Below the pieces are notes generated by a model. It was given only the letters and a program-made list of their open reading frames with translations. It searched no databases and had not been told where the DNA came from. Positions 10,675 through 20,741 of a DNA stretch of 64,000 nucleotides are shown one piece after another. Numbering within the stretch: the stretch's first letter is position 1; the number at the start of each line of letters is the position of its first letter. This DNA is from Drosophila miranda (lineage: Eukaryota > Arthropoda > Insecta > Diptera > Drosophilidae): positions 28,269,522-28,333,521 of the forward strand of contig NW_022881603.1 of NCBI RefSeq assembly GCF_003369915.1, read 5' to 3'. The translations under genes were made by a program, and so were the position numbers.

Positions 10675-12064
10675 TTAAAGCAACTTCCTATAACTAATCT
10701 TAAATTGTGTGAACCCATAGTGGCTCAGTAGCTGTTCTAGTATGTATCCGTTTGTTACAAAAAACACTGCGCCCTGCAGTCCAATCCAGTTGAAGCTGTT
10801 CCAGGTTTTGAACTCCAGCAGCAGCCACACCGCCTGGGCCAGCAGCCAAAGGACCAACAGGAATATGGATCGGCTCCACGACAGGAGTTTGAAGTTGTTC
10901 AGGCACAGGGGCAGGATCGCCAAGTACCAGATGAAGTATTGTGAGGTCACCACGGAGTTGTAGGTAACGCTTACAAAGGCCACGGTGAAGATGCAAAACG
11001 GCAGCGTCTGACGAAACTGGCCAAAGCTCAAGCTCAGGTAGAGAATGAGGCAAAGCTGCGGAGCTACTAACAGCAGCTTCGTCAGCAACGCAGATTCCTC
11101 AACTGTCGCCGCGCTGCCCAGATATTGAAGCAAGAACTGCAGTGAGAAGTTGTGACGTGAGTCCTTGCGCACAAAGTGGTAGAGGTAGGCTTCGTAGATG
11201 TATTGCCAGCCATAGAGTGAATAGAAAGTCCACGTGAAGGCCACTAGACTGAGAAGTGTGCCTAGGACCAGGGAAAACTGTTGCTTGTTGGGGCGCATGA
11301 TTTGGCGCAGGAAATCGAAAGGCGTTCGCGTTAGACGTGATGACAAAGACAGATAGTAGGCCAGACTAAATAGCAAAGGATATAGTCGTAAATGGATAAC
11401 TAGTCCGTGCGCCAGTCCGGCGGCAAAGATGAGCCAATTCTTGTCCGACGATTTGTGTTCCGATCGAATCAGCAGATAGATGGTCAAGATCACAAAAAAG
11501 CTTGAAAAGCAGTCTCCGCTCCCGCGTGTGGATATTACTGCCGTCAGCGGATTGTAGAGCCAGCAGCATGCGGAGACGCGAGCGATATTTTCTGGGTGAC
11601 TTCGTTCGTCCAGCGCATCGAGGGACTGGTCTGGTTCATGGGGCCTGTTGAACTTGCTGAGCAGATGCTGCACGGTCTTCTGGTACTGACTCTTGATCTC
11701 CATGTGCACCAGGTGATAAATAAGAGTAGCAATGAGCAAATCGAAAGTCGCGTAGAGTAGTTTTCCGCACGCCGGGTGTACCAATATGTTTAGTGTCTGA
11801 AGATATGCCATTATAGGGCTGTAACGATAGGTGTGCCTCGCAAACGGAGTATCTCCCGCCAGCACTTGACGGGCTCCATCAGTGACCACTTTGTAGTCGA
11901 TGTCCGATGTAGGGCACCGCAGACTTACTGTCGTGTATTTGTCCGTAGCAGATCAGAACAAGGCGAATTAGAGCGGAGATCAGCAGATGGGTTCTAAAGC
12001 TAATATGCAGGATTTGACGGCCAAATCGTTGCCATCCGGTACTCGCCACTTTCGTTCGTAACAT
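10675..12064 (-). pseudogene. PIG-M: GPI mannosyltransferase 1 (PIG-M), 1-bp frameshift
   Basis: PIG-M transfers the first mannose to the GPI anchor precursor in the ER lumen. The main frame (11889-10675, ~404 codons) is a multi-pass membrane protein with the family's TYRYSP, SSRG-type and NFSLQFLLQYL regions. The first ~53 residues (MLRTKVASTGWQRFG... CYGQIHDSKSAVPY) lie in a different frame starting at 12064. The frames meet at an extra A at about 11907, just before the DID of the DXD catalytic motif. Removing one base would give a length of about 462 residues, as expected. The single-base insertion therefore inactivates the copy unless it is a sequencing error. The start at 12064 lies 5 bp from the NDUFAF8 stop. 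Confidence 0.85.
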
Positions 12065-12069
12065 TTTGT

Positions 12070-12267
12070 TTACAACTTTGTTTTTAGCTCCATTGCACTC
12101 TTTCGAATGCAGCTCAAAAATTTCTTAAACTCGGCGTCGCAGATCTTATGCTGCACGTTCGGGTCGCGCGACACGCAAATTGCATATGCTGAGGCCTTGT
12201 CGGCACACTTTGTAAGCAGAATTGGGTAGTTGCGGAGACGTTGGTTGGCTTTGCGCACCGATTCCAT
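12070..12267 (-). CDS. NDUFAF8-like complex I assembly factor
   Basis: 65 residues with a twin CX9C signature (CADKASAYAIC and CDAEFKKFLSC), typical of small CHCH-fold proteins of the mitochondrial intermembrane space. The spacing and the RLRNYP...AYAICV context resemble human NDUFAF8 (C17orf89), which stabilises NDUFAF5 during complex I assembly. The frame is intact and begins at an ATG at 12267. It sits 9 bp after the preceding ORF's stop and 5 bp before the PIG-M start, so all three may share one transcript. Assignment rests on cysteine pattern and similarity recalled from memory. Confidence 0.75.
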   Translation of the reverse strand: MESVRKANQRLRNYPILLTKCADKASAYAICVSRDPNVQHKICDAEFKKFLSCIRKSAMELKTKL

Positions 12268-12276
12268 TCCTCAACG

Positions 12277-12540
12277 TTAACGTTTGTGCGGCGGCACACG
12301 AATCTCACTGGGAGGCAAGGGATCTGCTATGAACGCGTCGTAAATGGGCTTGGAGAAGAATATGAGTAGCGAGCTCGTCAGGAAACTGATCTGAAACAGT
12401 CGCGGGTTTCGCTGTATCCAAGTGCGCTTGGGCAGCACGGCTGTACGACGGCGCTGACCAGGTTGTTGAGGCTGCTGCTGCTCCTTTTTGTCTAACAAGT
12501 CTTGAATGTCTTTTGGTGGCTTGTACTGCGGTATGGACAT
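12277..12540 (-). CDS. small single-pass membrane protein
   Basis: 87 residues. The N-terminus is Lys/Gln-rich (KEQQQPQQPGQRRR), then comes a basic patch, one predicted membrane helix (about residues 48-66, LFQISFLTSSLLIFFSKPIY) and a short Pro-rich tail ending PPHKR. The frame is intact with an ATG at 12540. The size, net positive charge and company of two mitochondrial CX9C proteins suggest a mitochondrial membrane protein. I do not recognise the family. It lies between CMC4 and NDUFAF8, 60 bp from the former's stop and 9 bp from the latter's start, consistent with a polycistronic transcript. Confidence 0.65.
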   Translation of the reverse strand: MSIPQYKPPKDIQDLLDKKEQQQPQQPGQRRRTAVLPKRTWIQRNPRLFQISFLTSSLLIFFSKPIYDAFIADPLPPSEIRVPPHKR

Positions 12541-12600
12541 TATTTTTCTCTGTTGGTAATGAAAGTTAGCGTGACATACAGCATCAAGCGCATCGAAAAC

Positions 12601-12889
12601 TCACGACTTGCCGGCACCTTTGGATGCTTCTGTTAAGTATGGTTTTTCCAAATTGATTCCACTGCAACAAAGCGATACCTTATGCCACTTTAGACAACAT
12701 TGGCGCATAGCCTCGAGAACGTCAGCACATTTATCCTCCTGGTAATTGTTTTCTGCAATGACGATTCTTGATAAGTCGCACAAGCTTACATAATAACAAA
12801 GGAAACCATTTCAGGTACGTACCGTTCAAACAGGCTTGTATGCGGCAGGCGTTCGCTTTGCAAGGATCCTTCTTGCGAGATGCAGACAT
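12601..12889 (-). CDS. CMC4-like twin CX9C mitochondrial protein
   Basis: Two exons: 12889-12823 and 12752-12601, joined in frame across a 70-bp intron with a GTACGT donor and GCAG acceptor. The product begins MSASRKKDPCKANACRIQAC and keeps two CX9C pairs, with the second in the ADVLEAMRQ context. It matches the CMC4 (p8-MTCP1) family of ~68-residue CHCH proteins imported into the mitochondrial intermembrane space by the Mia40 relay. The frame is intact. It heads the minus-strand gene file, and only ~70 bp separate its ATG from the end of a hAT element. Confidence 0.8.
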
Positions 12890-12960
12890 GTAACTATATA
12901 GCTATTTTCATCGATTTTAAACGCAAACTAAAATTTCTTATGACATGTGTGTCTTCTTGC

Positions 12961-13986
12961 TAGTGATGTAAAATAACATCGATGCACCGAGCATCGATGT
13001 TTTTCTGCCGTTATTTACTGATGTTTTCCGATGTTTTTGCTGCTACCGATGTTTTGCAAAACATCGATCGTTTAATTTCAAATCATTGCGTATTTGTCGT
13101 CTGTAAGCAGCAACACAGCAATGCCAAATAAAGTAAACATATTTGACTTAAAATGAATCAAATTTATTATAGATGGTATACATTTGTTTAAATATGAAAC
13201 TGCGAACGCCGTTAACATCATTCGAAGGCAACCCGTTGTGTGTTTGGGAAGGTATGAGGAATACTGTTCAGTCACAGACATATACCTTATTAATATTACA
13301 GAATATACAGTACAATCTCATACACATATACTCATAAATACAATTGTCCATGTCACTTCATGTGAATGAATATGACGACACGAAAATGACATTAGCAACT
13401 AAGAATAGACAATTGCACTTGTAAACTCGAACCCACCAAAAAGGATGAAGCAATAAACTATTTACTTTGTTGCTCCAAATACCTAAGTAAATGCACTGAA
13501 ATGTAACCCCGCACAGAGTAAGTGCACCCTATCTAAAAATACACTCACATGGAGCCTGGCGTTCCTTCCCATACTATAAGAGTACCACTGCTAGCTATAT
13601 AAGGAGATGCATTTGTTCAATAAAACTCAGTATCTGAAACAGTTCCCCAACTGCCTGTCACTAATTGTCCCATCGCAATCATCAGAGGCTGTCGCCGTGT
13701 CTTCAGATCCTCATTTCGCGCACCGTAGGATACCCACTCCGCAGTCCAACTGGTTCAAGTTCTAGTTGCGACGACCAAACTGTAGACGGTTTATGTACCG
13801 TATACAACCCAGCTTCCAACAACACAATTTTTAAGTTTTAATATTTTTTTGTATAATAATAACGCAATAATAATAATATAATCAAATGGGAAAGTTTTGA
13901 AACATCGGTCATACATCGATGCATCGAAGAATAAATCCGATGTATCAATCCAACATCGATGTTTTCATTAAAACTTACATCACTAA
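12961..13986. mobile_element. hAT-like non-autonomous element, left palindrome arm
   Basis: About 1 kb bounded by TAGTGATGTAA and TTACATCACTA inverted ends, with many CATCGATG sub-terminal repeats, as in hAT elements. It has no transposase ORF. An internal ~300-bp block (about 13505-13805) with a TATA box, AATAAA and TG...CA-like limits may be a solo LTR. The same element is present inverted at 17474-20661, where it is interrupted by two helentrons. The right-hand flank (AGTTCCGTT) is the reverse complement of the target duplication of the other copy. The left flank does not match, so the arm's breakpoint coincides with the element end. Confidence 0.7.
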
Positions 13987-14235
13987 GTTCCGTTCCTTGG
14001 TGCCCAACAGTGTGACCGCGGATTTATTGACCAAATATACCAACATGCCCGCTGAAATATACCGGAAAATATCTAAAATATTTAGAACAAGTACACTGTT
14101 CTGTGACAGTCTGGCAATATTGCGCGAGTGCTCAGTGAATGGCAAGTGCCGCAAGAAGAACAGTGCTGCCAACTCTCAACAGGATAATGGCTGTTTTTAG
14201 CTTGATGCGCGTAATTAATGCTTTTAACAATTTTT
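13987..14235 (-). promoter_or_regulatory. inverted copy of a housekeeping core promoter
   Basis: Reverse complement of 17228-17473 with only small differences. It carries the Ohler Motif 1 sequence (CAGTGTGACCG, 14008-14018, on the minus strand) and a GGTATATTTGG-type Motif 6 match on the same strand. Both point leftward, towards CMC4, but the hAT copy lies between. It is likely a duplicate of the NC2alpha promoter region. Confidence 0.6.
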
Positions 14236-14700
14236 TTTCAAGTTATATTTAATATTTTTTTACAGTATTTCCATTGACCCTTCTAGCTCTACGGGACTAG
14301 TCTTAGATTCGAATATGGACGACATAGTCCTACCAATCATGTCTAGCTAATTATTGGACACTTCGTAGTCAACCCATAGCCGTATATTTAAATAACAATT
14401 AGTAATATCCTTTCACTGACAATAAAACATTACCTTATTCATAGAATGCTGATGCCAGTTCATACACCGAACATGTCGCAAAGGAACTTTCTGGATTGGA
14501 TCCCAGGGTCGTCGGCTCTGGCATTCGGCTAGCGCCGCGTCATCATGAGCCAGCCATGACGCCCATTCATGCGTCGCCGAATCAAAAGCTGGGATAGCTT
14601 CGAGACGAGTAAGTGAATCAGTATGTAATTGTGGACACAATTTAAAAATATTTATTTTTTCACAGAGGACCTACATATGTATCGTAAGCTTCGCCACAAA
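14236..14700 (-). repeat. element X 3' part, inverted
   Basis: Reverse complement of about 15640-16099, including the small open frame seen in every X copy. It joins element X copy 2 head to head at about 14700, forming the inner edge of the palindrome. At its outer end the tract TTTTTTTTCAAGTTATA is an uninterrupted version of the site that holds a helentron in the right arm. Confidence 0.8.
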
Positions 14701-16099
14701 CGCCGTTTTTCATATTCTCGTTTTCCACCATTTTGAGTGGCTAAAGAAAATATGAAATAACGTAAAAACAAGAATAAAAGGAATTTTTTAAAAACCAGTG
14801 ACCTTGTGCTGATTTCTGTTTGCCTGGTATTCCACATTTAAAATTCCCGTTTTTGGGCATTTGAAAGTTGTTGTACAACAACAAGAACAAATTTTGTACA
14901 ACAATTGACAACAACAACTTTTGTTGTTTTCTCCGTTATTTGTGGCCCGATCTAGGCGTGCGTCGGCATCCCGTACTCGGAATAGGTTCCTTGATCTAAT
15001 GCAGTCCTTATCAAGGACCAAGGATTCAGGATATTTTTTCCAGACACATAGATCTGTCCTTGATCATTCGCTAAGGACTACAACAAACGAACCATACAGA
15101 TCTAGTTTTTCCGGCTATTTGTGGGCCGATTTAGGCGTGCGACGGCTTCCTGTGGTCGAAAAACTGTCCCTGATTTGATGGAGTCCTTATCAAGGACATT
15201 TTCCCGAATCGAAAATATGTATTTTTCTCCGCTATTTGTGAACCGATCTGGGCGTGCCACGCCTTTTTTAACCGGGATAGTGTCCCCAAAACAGAAGACA
15301 GAAAGGATGAGTTTTCAATCATTTTATTCATCAGAACTTAGCTTAGTATAGGATACGTTAGTATAAATAAATAAACAAGTGAATAAAATTTGTATCTACT
15401 ATCTAAATGTTTAAACGCGTATATCCTTAAACCTAACAACAAGGATATGTATCTAGAGTGTAGTAGCCCGCGTAGCCCTCGCTTGGTTGCCATAGTCAAA
15501 GTCCTTGTTGTCGATGGCTTGTTAGACTCAGATGCTACGGGGTGCGATTCTGTCCTGCTGGGATACGATTCTGTCCGGCTGGGATACTTTGATAGGACCC
15601 CGTCTGGCGGGTCGAAATCGGATACGACTTCGTTTGTGGCGAAGCTTACGATACATATGTAGGTCCTCTGTGAAAGAAGAAATATTTTTAAATTGTGTCC
15701 ACAATTACATAATGATTCACTTACTCGTCTCGAAGCTATCCCAGCTTTTGATTCGGCGACGCATGAATGGGCGTCATGGCTGGCTCATGATGACGCGGCG
15801 CTAGCCGAATGCCAGAGCCGACGACCCTGGGATCCAATCCAGAAAGTTCCTTTGCGACATGTTCGGTGTATGAACTGGCATCAGCATTCTATGAATAATA
15901 GGTAATGTTTTATTGTCAGTGAAAGGATATTACTAATTGTTATTTAAATATACGGCTATGGGTTGACTACGAAGTGTCCAATAATTAGCTAGACATGATT
16001 GGTACGACTATGTCGTCCATATTCGAATCTAAAACTAATCCCGTAGAGCTAGAAGGGTCAATGGAAATACTGTAAAAAAATATTAAATATAACTTGAAA
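14701..16099 (+). mobile_element. element X, copy 2
   Basis: Near-identical to 5888-7384 apart from a shorter start and a ~60-bp deletion near 15050. It includes the diverged internal repeats and the open frame at 15693-15905 (LEAIPAFDSATHEW). Like copy 1 it ends TATAACTTGAAA and is followed directly by a helentron, which suggests the two copies share a history. Confidence 0.65.
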
Positions 16100-17221
16100 C
16101 GAGGGGGAACGTTGTGAGTTGCTGCGGACACCGCAACTCTACAGTTATACCCGATACTAAGTCAGTATGGCAATCCTCCGGCAGACGCCGCTAATATTAA
16201 ACGACACGACAAAGAGTGCGTGCGAGAGAGACAGAAAATCAGTCTGAGCGTGACGTCGTGGGCTGCGTAGCCAGTGCAAATTGATTTGTTCCTTTTGGCT
16301 ATAAAAATGATCTGATCTGATCCAGATTCAGCAATCTGATATATATGATCATTATCTATGATTCTGCGTTTTTAGTTTTCTCGTATCCTCAATATTGTGG
16401 ATGCAACGGATTTTCGTTCTTTGTGGGGGCGGAAGGGGGTGGGGCGAAATTTTGAGATATACGTTTTATAGTAAGATCTAACAGGAGTGCGGATACCAAA
16501 TTTGGTTACTCTAGCCTTAATAGTCTCTGAGATTTGTGAATATCCCCAGATTTTCATCCTTTGCGGGGGCGGAAGGGGGTGTGGCGAAATTTTGAAACAA
16601 ACTCGTCTCGGTCCGATATATTAGGAGTGTGGATACCAAATTTGGTTGCTCTAGCTTTTATAGTCTCTGAGATCTAGGCGCTAATGTTTTACTCTAAGCA
16701 AAGCCGGCTATGCTACGTGTGTGTTAGAGAGAGACAGGGCGAGAAAAAATGAAATTGTTTTCTTGATTCTGGCTATAATAATTATACGATCTGGTTCAGA
16801 TTTTGCACTCTAGAAGATATAGTCATCTTCTACGATTCTGCGTTTTTAGTTTTCTCGTATCGTCGAAATTGTGGATGCCACAGATTTTCGCCCTTTGTGG
16901 GGGTGGAAGTGGGCGGGGCAAAGTTTTGAAATATTCTTGTAGCAGTGACATATCACAGAAGTCTGGATACAAAACATTGTTACTCTCGCTCTTATAGTCT
17001 TTGAGCACTAGGAGCTGAAGGGGACGGACAGACGGACGGACGGACAGACGGACGGACGGACAGACGGACAGACAGACATGGCCCAATCGACTCGGCTATT
17101 GATGCTGATCAAGAATATTTATACTTTATGGGGTCGGAAACGATTCCTTTTGGACGTTACACACATCCACTTTTACCACAAATCTAATATACCCCAATAC
17201 TCATTTTGAGTATCGGGTATA
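16100..17221 (-). mobile_element. helentron (DINE-1/ISY-like) copy B
   Basis: Full-length ~1.1-kb copy with the family's hairpin end, GA-rich motif near 16731 (GAGAGAGACAGGGCGAG), GACG/GACA core (17022-17078) and TATACCCG end. The left palindrome arm has the empty site (GAAAAAAAATTG at 14226-14240, complement), so the insertion lies between two A residues and came after the inverted duplication. Confidence 0.85.
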
Positions 17222-17473
17222 AAAAAACTGTCAAAAGCATTAATTACGCGCATCAAGCTAAAAACAGCCATTATCCTGTTGAGAGTTGGCAGCACTGTTC
17301 TTCTTGCGGCACTTGCCATTCACTGAGCACTCGCGCAATATTGCCAGACTGTCACAGAACAGTGTACTTGTTCTAAATATTTTAGATATTTTCCGGTATA
17401 TTTCAGCGGGCATGTTGGTATATTTGGTCAATAAATCCGCGGTCACACTGTTGGGCACCAAGGAACGGAACTT
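17222..17473 (+). promoter_or_regulatory. core promoter with Motif 1 and Motif 6 (likely NC2alpha)
   Basis: CGGTCACACTG at 17440-17450 fits the Ohler Motif 1 consensus (M1BP site), and GTTGGTATATTT at 17414-17425 fits Motif 6. This pair is typical of Drosophila housekeeping promoters. The flank AACGGAACT just before the hAT end at 17474 is repeated just after its other end at 20662. Without the hAT insertion, Motif 1 would sit about 100 bp upstream of the NC2alpha ATG. The actual distance is now about 3.3 kb. Confidence 0.65.
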
Positions 17474-17565
17474 AGTGATGTAAATTTGAATGAAAGCATA
17501 TGACCGATGTTTCAAAACTTTCCCATTTGATTATATTATTATTATTGCGTTATTATTATACAAAA

Positions 17566-18668
17566 CGAGGGGGAACGTTGTGAGTTGCTGCGGACACCGC
17601 AACTCTACAGTTATACCCGATACTAAGTCAGTATGGCTCTCCTCCGGCAGACGCCGCTAATATTAAACGACACGACAAAGAGTGCGTGCGAGAGAGACAG
17701 AAAATCAGTCTGAGCGTGACGTCGGGCGCTGCGTAGCCACTGCAAATTGATTTGTTCCTATTGGCTATAAAAATGATCTGATCTGATCCAGATTCAGCAA
17801 TCTGATAGATATGGTCATTATCTATGATTCTGAGTTTTTAGTTTTCTCGTATCCTCAATATTGTGGATGCAACAGATTTTCGTCCTTTGTGGGGGCGGAA
17901 GGGGGTGGGGAGAAATTTTGAGATATACGTTTTATAGTGAGATCTAACGGGAGTGCGGATACCAAATTTGGTTACTCTAGCCTTAATAGTCTGAGATTTG
18001 TGAATATCCCCAGATTTTCATCCTTTGCGGGGGCGGAAGGGAGTGTGGCGAAATTTCGAAACAAACTCGTCTCGGTCCGATATATTAGGAGTGTGGATAC
18101 CAAATTTGGTTGCTCTAGCTTTTGTAGTCTCTGAGATCTAGGCGCTAATGTTTTACTCTAAGCAAAGCCGCCTATGCTACGTGTGTGTTAGAGAGAGACA
18201 GGGCGAGAAAAAATGAAATTGTTTTCTTGATGCTGGCTTTAACAATAATACGATCCAATTCAGATTCCGCAGTCTAAAGATATGGTCATTCTCTACAACT
18301 CTACGTTTTTGGTTTTCTCATATCTTTAAAATTGTGGATGCCACAGATTTTCGTCCTTTGTGGGGGCGGAAGTGGGCGGGGCGAAGTTTTTAAATATTTT
18401 TGTAGCAGTGACATATCACAGAAGTCTGGATCCAAAACATCGTTGCTCCAGCTCTTATAGTCTTTGAGCACTAGGCGCTGAAGGGGACGGACAGACGGAC
18501 GGACGGACGGACGGACAGACAGACAGGGCTCAATCGACTCGGCTATTGATGCTGATCAAGAATATATATACTTTATGGGGTCGGAAACGATTCCTTCTGG
18601 ACGTTACACACATCCACTTTTACCACAAATCTAATATACCCCAATACTCATTTTGAGTATCGGGTATA
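17566..18668 (-). mobile_element. helentron (DINE-1/ISY-like) copy C
   Basis: Full-length copy inside the hAT element, with all family landmarks including the GA-rich motif near 18190 and GACG/GACA core near 18487-18528. The left arm has the uninterrupted site (complement of about 13850), and the insertion falls within an A-run. Confidence 0.85.
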
Positions 18669-19228
18669 AAAATCTTAAAACTTAAAAATTGTGTTGTTGG
18701 AAGCTGGGTTGTATACGGTACATAAACCGTCTACAGTTTGGTCGTCGCAACTAGAACTTGAACCAGTTGGACTGCGGAGTGGGTATCCTACGGTGCGCGA
18801 AATGAGGATCTGAAGACACGGCGACAGCCTCTGATGATTGCGATGGGACAATTAGTGACAGGCAGTTGTGGAACTGTTTCTGATATTGAGTTTTATTGAA
18901 CAAATTCATCTCCTTATATAGCTAGCAGTGGTACTCTTATTGTATGGGAAGGAACGCCAGGCTCCATGTGAGTGTATTTTTAGATAGGGTGCACTTACTC
19001 TGTGCGGGGGTTACATTTCAGTGCATTTACTTAGGTACTTGGCAGCAACAAAGTAAATAGTTTATTGCTTCATCCTTTTTGGTGGGTTCGAGTTTACAAG
19101 TGCAATTGTCTATTCTTAGATGCTAATGTAATTTTCGTGTCGTCATATTCATTCACATGAAGTGACATGGACAATTGTATTTATGAGTATTTGTGTATGA
19201 GATTGTACTGTATATTCTGTAATATTAA

Positions 19229-20337
19229 CGAGGGGGAACGTTGTGAGTTGCTGCGGAGACCGCAACTTTACAGGTATACCCGATACTAAGTCAGTATGGC
19301 TCTCCTCCGGCAGACGCCGCTAATATTAAACGACACGACAAGGAGTGCGTGCGAGAGAGACAGAAAATCAGTCTTAGCGTGACGTCGGGGGCTGCGTAGC
19401 CAGTGCAAATTGATTTGTTCCTTTTGCCTATAAAAATGATCTGATCTGATCCAGATTCAGCAATCTGATAGATATGGTCATTATCTATGATTCTGCGTTT
19501 TTAGTTTTCTTGAATGTGCAATATTGTGGATGCAACAGATTTTCGTCCTTTGTGGGGGCGGAAAAGGGTGGGGCGAAATTCTGAGATATACGTTTTATAG
19601 TGAGATCTAACAGAAGTGCGGATACCAAATTTGGTTACTCTAGCCTTAATAGTCTCTGAGATTTGTGGATGCCCCAGATTTTCGTCCTTTGCGGGGGCGG
19701 AAGGGGGTGTGGCGAAAGTTGGACACGAAACGGTCAAGGTCCGATATCACAGGAGTGTGGATACCAAATTTGGTTGCTCTGGCTCTTATAGGTTCTGAGA
19801 TCCTTGAACTCATATTTTGCAATTGGCAAAGCCGACCATGAAACCTGTGTGTTAGAGAGAGACAGAGCGAGAAAGAATGAAATTGTTTTCTTGATTCTGG
19901 CTATAATAATTATACGATCTGGTTCAGATTTTACACTCTAGAACATATAGTCATCCTCTACGATTCTGCGTTTTTGGTTTTATCGTATCTTTAAAAATGT
20001 GGATGCCACAGATTTTCGTCCTTTGTGGGGGCGGAAGTGGGCGGGGCGAAGTTTTGAAAAATTTTTTTAGCAGTGACATATCACAGAAGTCTGGATCCAA
20101 AACATCGTTGCTCTAGATCTTGTAGTCTTTGAGCACTAGGCGCTGAAGGGGACGGACGGACGGACGGACGGACGGACAGACGGACAGACAGACAGGGCTC
20201 AATCGACTCGGCTATTGATGCTGATCAAAAATATATATACTTTATGGGGTCGGAAACGATTCCTTCTGGACGTTACACACATCCACTTTTACCACAAATC
20301 TAATATACCCCAATACTCATTTTAAGTATCGGGTATA
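19229..20337 (-). mobile_element. helentron (DINE-1/ISY-like) copy D
   Basis: Full-length copy inside the hAT element, with the GA-rich motif near 19854 and GACG core near 20153. The left arm at about 13290 shows the uninterrupted sequence (AATATTAATAAGG on the complement). Confidence 0.85.
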
Positions 20338-20741
20338 ATAAGGTATATGGCTGTGACTGAACAGTATTCCTCATACCTTCCCAAACACACAACGGGTTGC
20401 CTTTGAATGATGTTAACGGCGTTCGCAGTTTTATATTTAAACAAATGTATACCATCTATAGTAAATTTGATTCATTTTAAGTCAAATATGTTTACTTTAT
20501 TTGGCATTGCTGTGTTGCTGCTTACAGAAGACAAATACGCAATGATTTGAAATTAAACGATCGATGTTTTGCAAAACATCGATGCATCGCTCTACATCGG
20601 TACCAGCAAAACCATCGGTAAACATCGGCAAAAAACATCGATGTGTTTTTACATCACTAAACGGAACTGTTCTTGTGTAAAAAACACACGCACATTTGTT
20701 AATTTCGCTAGGACTTGGTATATTACTTCACAAAGCCCGAA

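Larger units (their letters stand above)
17474..20661. mobile_element. hAT-like element with two nested helentrons
   Basis: Inverted counterpart of 12961-13986, with ends TAGTGATGTAA and TTACATCACTA. It is flanked by an 8-9 bp target-site duplication (AACGGAACT on both sides), as expected for hAT. Removing the helentrons at 17566-18668 and 19229-20337 leaves about 1 kb, the length of the left-arm copy. No transposase frame is visible. It is inserted between a housekeeping promoter and the NC2alpha start. Confidence 0.75.

Noticed and set aside
17286-17483. 65-codon frame and its mirror at 13975
   Set aside because: Overlaps the promoter segment with Motif 1 and Motif 6; no coding character, and the two frames are inverted duplicates.
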